Shown piece after piece: positions 33,118 through 42,619 of a DNA stretch of 64,000 nt. This stretch comes from CAZMNY01 sp964567745. Lineage in GTDB: Bacteria > Planctomycetota > Planctomycetia > Pirellulales > Pirellulaceae. Below the pieces are notes generated by a model. It was not told the DNA's origin. It did no database searches and saw nothing but the letters and a program-made list of their open reading frames with translations. How positions within the stretch are numbered: position 1 is the first letter of the stretch; the number at the start of each line of letters is the position of its first letter. The stretch covers positions 248,001 to 312,000 of the forward strand of contig CAZMNY010000002.1 of the NCBI GenBank assembly GCA_964567745.1. Direction: 5' to 3'. Both the position numbers and the translations under genes were made by a program.

Positions 33118-35715
33118 CTAAGGACTCGTTTCGGCTTCATCGCGTTTCACATTGACAAACGATGACGACTCCGAAGAACCATTGTCAACGGAAAAATCGG
33201 CAGTCGATTTCGAGCTGCCCGCTTTTTCGAGTGCTTTGATGATTTGCGATTGGGTAATCGGACCATCGAAAAGAATAGGCTCGTTTGGCCTACCTGCGGG
33301 AAAGATCGCGTAGAACGGTATCGCACCGCTCGTGTTCCCGAGTTTGCGGAGCAAGTCGTTGATTTCCTCTTCCGCTTTTGATTTGTCGGCCTTGATGGCT
33401 ACGATCCCATTCGTTTCGACAAAGCTCTTCGTCTTCTTCGTGTTTAAGGCGACCGCCTCATTTGATAGGCAGATCAGTCACGAAGGGGCCGTAAAGTCAA
33501 CGAATACCGTTTTCGATTCGGCGGTCATCTGCTCAAGTAACTCGATCGAATACGGTCGCCACGCCAGTTCGGCTCCCTTGCCTCCGCGAACGGGTGGTTT
33601 TGCATCGCCGCCGTTTGTACCACTCATTATTTTGGCGACTTCGTAATCGACATCCGCATGGAATCGGCCCTCCATCATTCCGAGAAGCCCGTCCGGCATG
33701 AAGATCGGCACGTTGACGAACGCCCCCCACCAAATCGCCAGCGTGAACACGGAAGCCTCAACCCAAACCCGCATTTGCTTGCCCCAAGGCTCGTAGATTG
33801 GCACTCGCCCGACCCACCAAAGCGCGGCCCAGATCGCGATCAACAGAGCAACTAGCGGCACAACGTAATATGCCGGTTGGACAAATGTGAGCAACATGAC
33901 AACCGTGCCCAGTAGCACGAATCCCATGACGTGCTTGAACGTCTCCATCCAGGCCCCTGGCTTTGGCAGGAAGCCAACCAGTTTTGGAAACGCGCCAATG
34001 GCAATGAACGGAAACGCCATTCCCGCACCAACTGCAAAGAACGCCGTGTAGGTAACGAGAGGCGGCTGGTTTACCGCCCATGTTAAAGCGCCGCCAAGGG
34101 CCGGCCCGGTGCATGGCGTCGCGAGAATCGTCGTCAAAATGCCCTTGAAGAAAGCCCCCATCGGGCCTTCCTTCTGCGATAAATCGCCCACCTTGCTGCC
34201 AGTCGAAAACCCCGGTACTGGAATCTCCCATACGCCAAGAAAGCTAAGAGCAAATGCAAAAACGACGGCGGTAAGAACAATGTTAAACGTCGTGTTATTG
34301 AACTGCGACGCCCAAGCTTGCCTGAAAACGACGGCGAGTGTCGCCAACACCATGAACACCGACAATAGACCGGCCACATACCAGAGATTGAGCGCCATTA
34401 CTCGCCCCCGGCTCTCCCCGGCCTGTTGCACAAACGACATGACTTTGAGGCCAATCACTGGCAACACGCACGGCATGAAGTTCAAAATGAAGCCACCGAA
34501 AAACGCGATTGCCAAAACGAAAAGCATCGACTGATCGCTGTTTGATGGTGCTTTTGTCTTTACTGCGCTGAGATCAAGTTGAGGGCTCGCGGTTTCTGCT
34601 GGTTCCGTTGGTGTCGATTCGCGTGACGCCGCAGCGGCCCACTTGGAAACCTCAATGTAATCTGCGGCAACAAACGTCAACGCAACTGGTTCCGTACCAG
34701 CTTGCTCTCCAACAATCACCTCGGCTCGAAACGATGCCGCTCGCGGCATGTCGCAGTTTCGCTTGGTGCACGCTTGAAATCCGATAGCGCCAACGAGCTC
34801 GTGCGATCCCGGTTTCGCATCGGCTGGAACTTTGACTTCGACCGTCCAGGTTACTGCCGATTCGTGGTACTGCTGCGACACCAAATCAATTGCGGTGGGG
34901 TCAAGCGTTGGAGCCACCGAAGAAAGGGGCGATGAAGATGGCCAGCCTTGATCTTGTTTCCATGCAATGAGAGTCGGCTTAGAAACAATCTCGGGATCCT
35001 TGTCCGCCACAGCGTAGACGTGCCATCCAGGCAAAGGTTCAGCGGTTAACCGAAACGTTATCGTTCCACCGGGGAGCACTTGCCCCGACGACATTTCGCC
35101 TCGGATCGTTACGCTCGAATTTGCATCTCCAAATTCCTGAACCGCGCGAACCACGTCGTAAGTTCCGGCGAAATCAACCGACACTTCCCTGTTCGAAATC
35201 GGAATGCAGGAACCGCCCTCCTTGCATATCTGCCCGTCAATCTTGATATCAAACTTAATGCTCTTCGGATCAACTCCCTCGCTGAGGCGAATTGGCGCTG
35301 TCCATACCACTTGGTCAGAGTGCTCTTCCGCTGGCACTTCAAAAACGTCGTACTCCTTCAACTCGGGCGCTGGCTCGGCTTGAAAATCGCCAACGATCGT
35401 GAACTGTTCCGACTTGGCAACACGGATTTCGGTTTTTTGAGGTCCGCCTGGCAACTGCGTAATCGAATAGAGGTGCCAGCCCGGATCGATTAACGCCGTA
35501 ATCACCAGCTGGCCTTCGTCACTATCTTTACCAACCTTGTACTCACCCGAAAACGTCGCGTCACCGCCAGCAACACCTGGCGAAAACGGCAGGTCGTCCA
35601 AGAAATTCAGCTTCGGCGGGTCCTGGGCGAACGCATTGCTGAACCCAGTGGCGGCGAGCAGAGCGAGGCTGAATACGACGAGTATGGTGGAGCGGAATAT
35701 TGCCGAGCGTGGCAT
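33118..35715 (-). CDS. dsbD: Thiol:disulfide interchange protein DsbD with in-frame TGA (probable selenocysteine)
   Basis: DsbD passes electrons from cytosolic thioredoxin across the inner membrane to periplasmic thiols. The 865-codon frame has a signal peptide (to ~residue 30), two DsbD-alpha-like beta domains (Cys164/170 and Cys316/321), the membrane domain with NFMPCVLPVIG (Cys415) and ILATPCTGPALGGAL (Cys535), and a C-terminal thioredoxin fold. The TGA at 33478-33480 (codon 746) stands where the first active-site Cys is expected: VFVDFTAPS-TGA-LICLSNEAVALN, giving U-L-I-C. The same frame then stays open for 119 codons with the cis-Pro loop GAIPFYAIFP, so the domain is intact. A SECIS-like hairpin follows the TGA and SelD is in the window. 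A plain nonsense mutation is the alternative. Confidence 0.85.
33445..33460 (-). promoter_or_regulatory. Candidate bacterial SECIS hairpin in dsbD mRNA
   Basis: In the mRNA, 17 nt after the UGA, UGAGGC pairs with GCCUUA (one G-U pair) around the tetraloop GGUC. The loop begins 24 nt after the UGA. E. coli fdhF has the same GGUC apical loop, with its first G about 18-20 nt after the UGA. Distance and loop agree with the known range for bacterial SECIS elements, though a bulged U is not evident. Confidence 0.65.
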
Positions 35716-35952
35716 TGGGTAATCCTTGGTGGGAGCACTAGGCTGGAATCATGTGCAGATCGTGTCCTGCGATTCTACGTTGTCAGCTGAATTCTGGTCA
35801 ACGCGAGCAACAGTCGCAGCACTCAACGTATTATCGGCCGACGGGAGAGGTCCGTCCGTGAACTGGAGCACAAATTGCCAAAGTCGCCGAAAACAGCGTA
35901 TTCCACGCGCGAATAAGAACCTGTACGAGAACGATGCTGTCGAGGTTCAAAG

Positions 35953-36972
35953 CTAGGAGCTGATCAGCCCATCTCGGCTCGAGAGACTGCGAAGACGAGC
36001 CATCGCGGCGGCCAGTCGTTCACGAACTCGGGCCAATGATTCGAATCGACGACGCTCAAACAGTAGCCAATTCAGCCAGTGATAGGGTGCCAGCAACACA
36101 TTGGCCGAGTCGAGCGACGAGACGACGAGCGCGGTCGCGTCATGGTCGACGCCGGCCGCATCGCAGTAAGCGCTAAGCCCGACATCCCAAAACTGGCCGG
36201 TCCCCTGATCAAGGCTTCCCAGCAAACGCGAGACGTCGGCCAACTTCCAGTCCAATCGCATGGTGCCAAAATCGACAAATCCCGTCACGTCGTTCCCGCG
36301 ATAGAAGATATGCTCCGACCAAATGTCTCGAATCGCCGGCCGCAACGGCACTCGGACATCAACGAATCGAGCCAAATCGGCTTTGGTTGAATCGATTAGC
36401 GTGGCGGCGAGCTGGACATATTCGACCAGCGCGCGGCTGGCAAACTCGAGTGTCGCATCGACGTCGACTCGCGCGGCCGCCATCAAGTGAATCGAACGTT
36501 GTAGGTGTTCGAGCCCGTCTACCCGTTCCGAGACGATTGGCGCGGCGCTTGTCGGTCCGGGCCAGTTCGCGAGCGCTCGATGGAATTGAGCCAACGCGAC
36601 TAGGCCGTTGGTCGCCTTCGCCTTACTCGGCGCTCGATGAAAATCCGCCTCGCCTTCCATCCAAGGTTCGAGCTGCCATAGCGAACCCTTCAGCTCGACG
36701 AACGAACCGGTGCCGGAACTCAGCTGACGAGGCACGGGAATCTTATCGAACCCGTTGGATTGAACGGCGGACAAGACGTCGTGAATAAACTGCAGCCTGA
36801 CTCGCGATGGATGTTCGCTCGGCCAACGACGAAGGCAGTGCAAACGCCCAAAGGCATGGCCACGCCAAAGCCGGGCACCGCTGAATCCGCCAGCCGCGCC
36901 CAAGTCTTGCCACTCGCCACCGTCTGCTCCAAATTGGCTCAAGACCATTTCAATGCTTGGATTGGTCATCAC
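35953..36972 (-). CDS. Aminoglycoside phosphotransferase-like kinase with variant catalytic loop
   Basis: The 339-residue protein has the APH/choline-kinase fold: an N-terminal lobe with FSGARLWRG, and the C-lobe segment RPAIRDIWSEHIFYRGNDVTGFVDFGTMRLDWKLADVSRLLGS (quoted piecewise: RPAIRDIWSEHIFY, VTGFVDFGTMRLDWKL). DFG is intact, but the catalytic loop HGDxxxxN is replaced by IRDIWSEH: the catalytic Asp remains and the metal-binding Asn is a His. Relatives include homoserine kinase II and sugar/antibiotic kinases; the substrate is unknown. Confidence 0.85.
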   Translation of the reverse strand: MMTNPSIEMVLSQFGADGGEWQDLGAAGGFSGARLWRGHAFGRLHCLRRWPSEHPSRVRLQFIHDVLSAVQSNGFDKIPVPRQLSSGTGSFVELKGSLWQLEPWMEGEADFHRAPSKAKATNGLVALAQFHRALANWPGPTSAAPIVSERVDGLEHLQRSIHLMAAARVDVDATLEFASRALVEYVQLAATLIDSTKADLARFVDVRVPLRPAIRDIWSEHIFYRGNDVTGFVDFGTMRLDWKLADVSRLLGSLDQGTGQFWDVGLSAYCDAAGVDHDATALVVSSLDSANVLLAPYHWLNWLLFERRRFESLARVRERLAAAMARLRSLSSRDGLISS

Positions 36973-37223
36973 GTCTTCATTTTAATCGACACCAACGGAA
37001 AGACCCTACCTCGAGTTCCGATTAGTGAAAATACGTCGCCCCTAACTATTTCGCAAGCTTGAAGGAATGGGCTATATTACCGTGCTTCATTTCTTCGCTT
37101 TGACGCTCGGCAGCGATGCTCGGCAACAAATCGACTTGTCCCGCCGACCCGCGTCACCACTCAGTCGTTTGCGAACCGTTCGGATTCGAACATTTGTGAA
37201 CCGTTCCTTTTTGGAGTGTAGCG

Positions 37224-39947
37224 ATGAACTTTCCTTCGCGGTTGATTCTCGTTTGGTGCGCCATTTTCGCCGGCAGTGCAGCGGCCATGGGGCAAGACTC
37301 CAAAACGAAAGACAAGCCGAAGCCGTCGCCGAGCAAAACGAAGGACGAAGTTGCGGCGACGTCGAGCCCATCTTCGAGCGCGTCGGCAAAACCTGCCGCC
37401 GCTCCAGCGCCCGCCGCCGCCCATGTACGGCTGCTCAAAGACTTCAAGAAAGTCGACGGGATGATCCCCTTGTACTACAAGGGCTCGCAGATGTACGCCG
37501 AGTTCAGCGGTTCGCACTACGGTCCCGAGTACATCATTCTGATGTCGATCGCCAAGGGCATCGGCCAGGGCGACTTGCTGGGCGGATTCAGTTGGGGGCT
37601 CGGCGACGACGCGGTCTGGAAGTTTCGCAAGGTCGACAAACGCGTCCACGTGATTCGCAAGAACGTCAGGTTCAAAGCGACGCGCGGAACTCCAACCGCT
37701 TCCGCTCTTGCAAACGCCTACACCGATAGCGTGCTGTTCAGTTTGCCCATCTCGACCAAGGGCCCCGGCGGGGGTGATCTCGTCGACTTGAGCCAGATCT
37801 TTATGAGTGACTTTCCTCAAATCGCGAACTACTTGCCCGGCTTCATGTTCTCTCCCAGCAAGTCGACATGGGCCTCGGTCAAGGGATTCAAAGACAATCT
37901 TCAATTGCAAGTCGCGGCGACCTATTCGTCGAGCGGCCGGCTGAGCCTCGATACGGTGGCCGATTCGCGAGGCGTGACGATCAACGTGCACTACTCGATC
38001 AGCAAGTTGCCGAGCACCGGCTACAAGCCGCGGATGGCGGATGACCGAGTCGGTTATTTCATGACCGTCGTGAAGGACTATTCAAAGAAGAGTGATCAAG
38101 ACCGCTTTCTCCGCTACGTCAACCGTTGGAACCTCGAGAAAGCAGATTCCTCAGCGGCAATCTCGCCGCCCAAGAAGCCGATCATTTTCTGGATCGAAAA
38201 GACAGTCCCCTTCCGATACCGCCCGGCGATTCGAGCTGGCATCAGCGAGTGGAACAAAGCATTTGAGAAAGCGGGCTTCGCCAATGCGATTGAAGTCCGA
38301 CAGCAGCCGGATGACGCAGCCTGGGATCCGGAAGACATCAACTACAACACGTTTCGATGGATCACCTCCAGCGCCGGTTTTGCGATGGGACCGTCACGAG
38401 TGAACCCGTACACCGGTGAGATTCTCGACGCCGATATCATCTTCGACGCCGACTTCCTCGCTTTCTGGAAAGATGAATTCGAAACGTTGACGGAATCAGG
38501 CATCGCTAAAATGACTGGCGCCGAACTGCCCGAGACGGCGTTGTTGAAGCGTCCCAATCTCTTGCCGATGACCAATTCGAAACACCGCCACTGCCGCTTG
38601 TCGGACGGGATGGCTCGACAATTCGCCTTCGGCGCCACGGCCGTGCGTGCTTTCGCAATGGACAAAAAAGAAGCCGCCAAGATGCAAGAAAAAATGATCT
38701 TGCAAGGACTGAAAGAAGTCACCATGCACGAAGTTGGCCACACGCTGGGTCTGCGGCACAATTTCAAGTCGAGCAAGATGCTGACGCTCAAGCAAGTCAA
38801 TGATCCCAAGAACGCCGGCAAGCCGCTCGTCGCGTCCGTGATGGACTACGCGGCGACGAATATCGTGCCCAAAAAAGGCTGGAAGCAAGGCGATTTCTAT
38901 ACGACGACGCTCGGTCCGTACGACGATTGGGCGATCGAATATGGCTACAAGTCGCTCTCAGGCGGCACGACGGGCGAAGTCAAAGAGCTGAAGAAGATCG
39001 CCGCACGAAGCGGTGAGCCCAACCTTCAATACTCAACCGACGAAGACTCGTTCGTTTCCGACCCCGACCCCGATTCGAATCGTTGGGACTTGGGCGACGA
39101 TTCGCTTGAGTTCGCTCAACTTCAGTCGCAACTATTGAAAGAACTCATGCCCTCGATCGTCGAACGACTCGTCGACGAAGGCGACAACTACTCGAAAGCA
39201 CGCCGCGGTTTCAACGTTCTGTTAGGCCAACACGGCCAAGCCATGTCCTTTGTCGCTCGCAATGTTGGCGGGCTGAAGACGAGCCGCAGCCATAAGGGCG
39301 ATCCGAAGGCCCCGGCGCCGGTCGAGGTGATTGACGCCAAGAAGCAGCGAGCATCCCTGGCCTTGCTGGAGAAAGATGTCTTCAGCTCAACGACGTATAA
39401 ATTTCCCAACAAGATTTACGGCTATTTGGCCACCTCGCGTTGGTCGCATTGGGGCACCTCATTCCCCGGCCGCAAAGACTTCCCCATTCACCAGTACATT
39501 CTGATGTGGCAGTCTCAAATACTCAGCCAACTGATGTCGTCGACGACGCTCGAACGCATCCACGATACGGAGTTCAAGACACCTGCCGAAACCGATGTGC
39601 TCACGACGGCGGAACTGATTGAGCGATTGACGAAAAGCATATTTTCCGAAGTCGGCACAATCAAAGAAGGCCAGTATACGAATCGCAAACCGGCGATCAG
39701 CAGCCTTCGGCGCAACTTGCAGCGAACCTACCTGCGCCGACTCAGTTCGCTTGCCATGGGACGCACTTTCGCGCCGGACGATTGTCAGACGATTGCGTTC
39801 GCCGAGCTTGGCGCTTTGCAGGGCCGCATCGACAGTTTGCTCAAAGGCAATCTCAAGCTTGACAGCTATACGAGAGCTCACCTGCAGGAATCGTCGAGCC
39901 GCATCGGAAAGGTGCTCGACGCACGGCTCGAGTTGCCGTCGCCGTAA
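37224..39947 (+). CDS. Secreted zinc metalloprotease (DUF5117-type)
   Basis: The 907-residue protein has a signal peptide (MNFPSRLILVWCAIFAGSAAA), a Lys/Ser/Ala-rich linker (~25-65), and a large extracytoplasmic part. The zinc site HEVGHTLGLRH (His502, Glu503, His506, His512; HExxHxxGxxH of metzincin type) lies in ITLHEV-like context, with the following VASVMDYAA giving the Met-turn. Such DUF5117/DUF5118 proteins are widespread in Bacteroidota and Planctomycetota, where substrates are unknown. TTGGAG precedes the ATG. The receiver-like gene follows 66 bp downstream. Confidence 0.9.
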   Translation: MNFPSRLILVWCAIFAGSAAAMGQDSKTKDKPKPSPSKTKDEVAATSSPSSSASAKPAAAPAPAAAHVRLLKDFKKVDGMIPLYYKGSQMYAEFSGSHYGPEYIILMSIAKGIGQGDLLGGFSWGLGDDAVWKFRKVDKRVHVIRKNVRFKATRGTPTASALANAYTDSVLFSLPISTKGPGGGDLVDLSQIFMSDFPQIANYLPGFMFSPSKSTWASVKGFKDNLQLQVAATYSSSGRLSLDTVADSRGVTINVHYSISKLPSTGYKPRMADDRVGYFMTVVKDYSKKSDQDRFLRYVNRWNLEKADSSAAISPPKKPIIFWIEKTVPFRYRPAIRAGISEWNKAFEKAGFANAIEVRQQPDDAAWDPEDINYNTFRWITSSAGFAMGPSRVNPYTGEILDADIIFDADFLAFWKDEFETLTESGIAKMTGAELPETALLKRPNLLPMTNSKHRHCRLSDGMARQFAFGATAVRAFAMDKKEAAKMQEKMILQGLKEVTMHEVGHTLGLRHNFKSSKMLTLKQVNDPKNAGKPLVASVMDYAATNIVPKKGWKQGDFYTTTLGPYDDWAIEYGYKSLSGGTTGEVKELKKIAARSGEPNLQYSTDEDSFVSDPDPDSNRWDLGDDSLEFAQLQSQLLKELMPSIVERLVDEGDNYSKARRGFNVLLGQHGQAMSFVARNVGGLKTSRSHKGDPKAPAPVEVIDAKKQRASLALLEKDVFSSTTYKFPNKIYGYLATSRWSHWGTSFPGRKDFPIHQYILMWQSQILSQLMSSTTLERIHDTEFKTPAETDVLTTAELIERLTKSIFSEVGTIKEGQYTNRKPAISSLRRNLQRTYLRRLSSLAMGRTFAPDDCQTIAFAELGALQGRIDSLLKGNLKLDSYTRAHLQESSSRIGKVLDARLELPSP

Positions 39948-40012
39948 TTCGGTTGCACAAAGCGAACTCGCAGCCGAAACTCAACACGGACCCAAATGAT
40001 CGAGAGCAAACG

Positions 40013-40378
40013 ATGGCCGAGGCGGTTTTCTTTAGTGGCGACTTGATGTTCGGATCTCGAGTCGCTGGCGCGGCCGCTTCGAGCGGCTGTCAACTGCACA
40101 CCGTCGGCAACCTAAAGCAATTGGCGAAGGTGCTCGACGCCATGACGGAAGCCGATACGGCTCGCGGTCTGTTGCTCGTCGACCTCGAGTCGCCTCAGGC
40201 CAATGCGCAAGCAATCGCTGATTCCGCTAGTTCATGCGCCATCGAAGTGACCGTCGTCGGATACGCAGGCCACGTCAAAACAGCCTTGCTTCAATCCGCA
40301 CGCGACGCCGGTTTCCAGCAGGTGTTGAGCAAGGGGCAATTCGACGAGCAGATGCGAGATCTGCTCGCGGGCGCCTAA
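40013..40378 (+). CDS. Receiver-like protein lacking a clear phosphoacceptor
   Basis: The 121-residue protein has a receiver-like alpha/beta pattern (AEAVFFSGDLMFGSRVAGAA, GLLLVDLESPQANAQAIAD, IEVTVVGYAGHVKTALLQSA, GFQQVLSKGQFDEQMRDLL). The segment LLLVDLESP aligns with the phospho-Asp strand of response regulators and Asp is present, but the usual Lys/Thr triad is not evident. It may be a pseudo-receiver. An upstream in-frame ATG at 39953 is less likely than the ATG at 40013. The SelD gene ends 7 bp away on the other strand. Confidence 0.72.
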   Translation: MAEAVFFSGDLMFGSRVAGAAASSGCQLHTVGNLKQLAKVLDAMTEADTARGLLLVDLESPQANAQAIADSASSCAIEVTVVGYAGHVKTALLQSARDAGFQQVLSKGQFDEQMRDLLAGA

Positions 40379-40385
40379 CGATCGT

Positions 40386-42611
40386 TTAGCTCAAGCCAGA
40401 GTGGCTCGCTATCACGCGCAACTCCGTCTGCCCGTCACGTTCAATCGCTCGCCCAACAATCACCGCCGAGACGCCGACGTTCTTGAGCGACGAGAGCAAA
40501 CTCGCGACGTTCGCCTCGCTCGTCGACGCGATCAGACCTCCTGAAGTCTGAGGATCGAAGAGAAGCGCATAACGGTTCGACAATCGCAAAACCTCGCTGA
40601 CTCGCACGCTCGTTTCGGCAGCGCGATTTGCGGGCGCCAGCGTGCTTTCAACGCCTAAGTCAACCAACTCCTCCGCGCCGTCGAGCGTCGGCAAGTCGTC
40701 GAGCCAGAGTTCGGCGGAGACCTGGCTTCCCTTGAGCATCTCCAGTAGATGGCCGGCGAGCCCAAACCCGGTCACATCCGTCAGCGCCGAAACCTCATTG
40801 CGGTAGCAAACTTCGGCGGCTGCTTGATTGCTGGCCAGCAACGTCATCATGAGCGGATTCCACCAGCGTGCTTGACATTCCGCTCGCATATGGGCGGCCA
40901 GCAACACGCCAACGCCAATCGGCTTGGTCAGCACAAGCAAATCGCCGACTTGTATGCCGGACTTGAGCACCGCTTTTTGTTCGCCGCCGATACGGCCCAA
41001 CATAGCGTAACCGATGGACATCTGCGGTCCTTCGATTGTATGCCCGCCCACCAGCGCCGCACCCATTCGATCCAGCTCTTCGACTCCTCCAGCCATCAAC
41101 TCGCACATCATTTGCTCTTGCGCTCGAGGATGGCCAACTGGCAGAGTCGCAACGGTTAGCGCTGCCTGGGGTGCCGCGCCGCTGGCGAACATGTCGCTCG
41201 CCGAATTCAAGGCGGCAATCCTGCCGACAAGATACGGGTCATCGAAGGGGGCGGAAAAGAAATCGACCGTCGCCGCCGTCATTCCGTTGCCACGGAGTTC
41301 AAGAAGAGCCACGTCGTCCGGATCATCGAGGCCGACTTGAACGCTGGGGGAATCTTTCAGGGCGAGTCGCGAGAGGGCTTTGCTCAAAACAGAAGGGCCG
41401 ACTTTGCCGCCACAGCCTGCGCAGCGCATGGCGACGTCATTCGGCACCTCCATGGCCTCCATCATCGGCTCGGCGTAAGTTTGATACTTGTCCATGAACC
41501 GGCTGTCGATCCAGTCCTTCAGTTTCCACATCCACCTCGATCGCACGCTAAGCGGTCCATATTCGCCGATGGCTTGACCGTCGCCGGAATTAATCAGCTT
41601 CAAGAAGCGGCGCTGAGGTCGATACGATTGCAATGGCTGGCCGGCCAATGAACGCGCGATGTTCTCCCACAGGATCGGCGATTGGCGGACCGCGTAGACA
41701 CCCGCTTTGGGCAGATCTTCGCCAACAATCGTTCCGCTGTCGCCAACCGCAAAAATGGGCGTGTCGGGCCGCGTGGTTCGCAAGGTGTGATTGATCTTCA
41801 GGAATCCGCGATCATCTTTAGGCAGATCAAACAGCGTCAGCACAGCAGGCGCCACGGCGCTGGTTGCCCAGATGATGAGATCAAACGTGCCCCGTTGACC
41901 ATCGTCGTAGACAACCTTGCCTTCCTCGATTCGCTCGACCCGCCTTCCCACTTCCAGGCGGACGTGTCGAAGCTCAAATTGCCGCTGGAGAAGACGAGTC
42001 GTGCGAGACGAGAGTCCGGTGCCTAAACCGCCGGACGTGATCAAAGTTGTGGTGTGAGGTTTGGCATCAAGCCACTGATCGAGGCGACTGGGGAGGCAAG
42101 CTGCGATCTCAACTCCGCCGACACCTCCGCCGACGATCGCAATCGTAAGCGGGCGATCGATTCGGGCACCGATCGACGTCACGGAATGCTCAAGCCGATC
42201 GAGAAAACTCTGCATCGGCTTGATGGGAATGACGTTGTCGGCGTCGGCAGGCAAACCGTCGCGATTGGGTGAGGAGCCGACACCAACGGACAAGACATCG
42301 AAGCGGAGTGTCGGCCGATCCCTAAAGTGTAGCTCTCGCGACTCCACATCCACGCCTGTCAGTGAATCGACGATCAGCCGGACTCCACTCGAAGCGCAGA
42401 GCCGGACGAGATCGATCTCCATGCGGTCGACCGGGTATTGGCCCGCCAGCACGCCCGGCAGCATGCCCGAATAGGTGGCGACAGGATAGTTCGACAGACA
42501 GGTCAGTCGAACATCCGGCAGTCGGTTCATCCGCCACATACGAATGATATGTGCGTTCGTGTGCCCAGCGCCGAGAAGCACGACATTCCGCTTTGGCAAT
42601 CCCGTTTGCAT
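40386..42611 (-). CDS. selD: NADH dehydrogenase-like / selenide,water dikinase (SelD) fusion
   Basis: SelD makes selenophosphate, the selenium donor for selenocysteine. Residues 1-380 form an NDH-2-like flavoprotein (VVLLGAGHTNAHII, TIAIVGGGVGGVEIAA, PIFAVGDSGTI). Residues ~390-741 are SelD, with RCAGCGGKVGPSVLSKAL (Cys400 and Lys403 matching E. coli Cys17 and Lys20), GLDDPDDVALLEL, NSASDMFASGA, AALVGGHTIEGP and TDVTGFGLAGHLLEML. The catalytic residue is Cys, not Sec. NDH-SelD fusions occur in planctomycetes and cyanobacteria. It lies 8 bp after a sulfatase gene, probably cotranscribed. Its presence fits a selenocysteine trait and supports the Sec reading of dsbD. Confidence 0.95.
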   Translation of the reverse strand: MQTGLPKRNVVLLGAGHTNAHIIRMWRMNRLPDVRLTCLSNYPVATYSGMLPGVLAGQYPVDRMEIDLVRLCASSGVRLIVDSLTGVDVESRELHFRDRPTLRFDVLSVGVGSSPNRDGLPADADNVIPIKPMQSFLDRLEHSVTSIGARIDRPLTIAIVGGGVGGVEIAACLPSRLDQWLDAKPHTTTLITSGGLGTGLSSRTTRLLQRQFELRHVRLEVGRRVERIEEGKVVYDDGQRGTFDLIIWATSAVAPAVLTLFDLPKDDRGFLKINHTLRTTRPDTPIFAVGDSGTIVGEDLPKAGVYAVRQSPILWENIARSLAGQPLQSYRPQRRFLKLINSGDGQAIGEYGPLSVRSRWMWKLKDWIDSRFMDKYQTYAEPMMEAMEVPNDVAMRCAGCGGKVGPSVLSKALSRLALKDSPSVQVGLDDPDDVALLELRGNGMTAATVDFFSAPFDDPYLVGRIAALNSASDMFASGAAPQAALTVATLPVGHPRAQEQMMCELMAGGVEELDRMGAALVGGHTIEGPQMSIGYAMLGRIGGEQKAVLKSGIQVGDLLVLTKPIGVGVLLAAHMRAECQARWWNPLMMTLLASNQAAAEVCYRNEVSALTDVTGFGLAGHLLEMLKGSQVSAELWLDDLPTLDGAEELVDLGVESTLAPANRAAETSVRVSEVLRLSNRYALLFDPQTSGGLIASTSEANVASLLSSLKNVGVSAVIVGRAIERDGQTELRVIASHSGLS

Positions 42612-42619
42612 CGTCGTTG

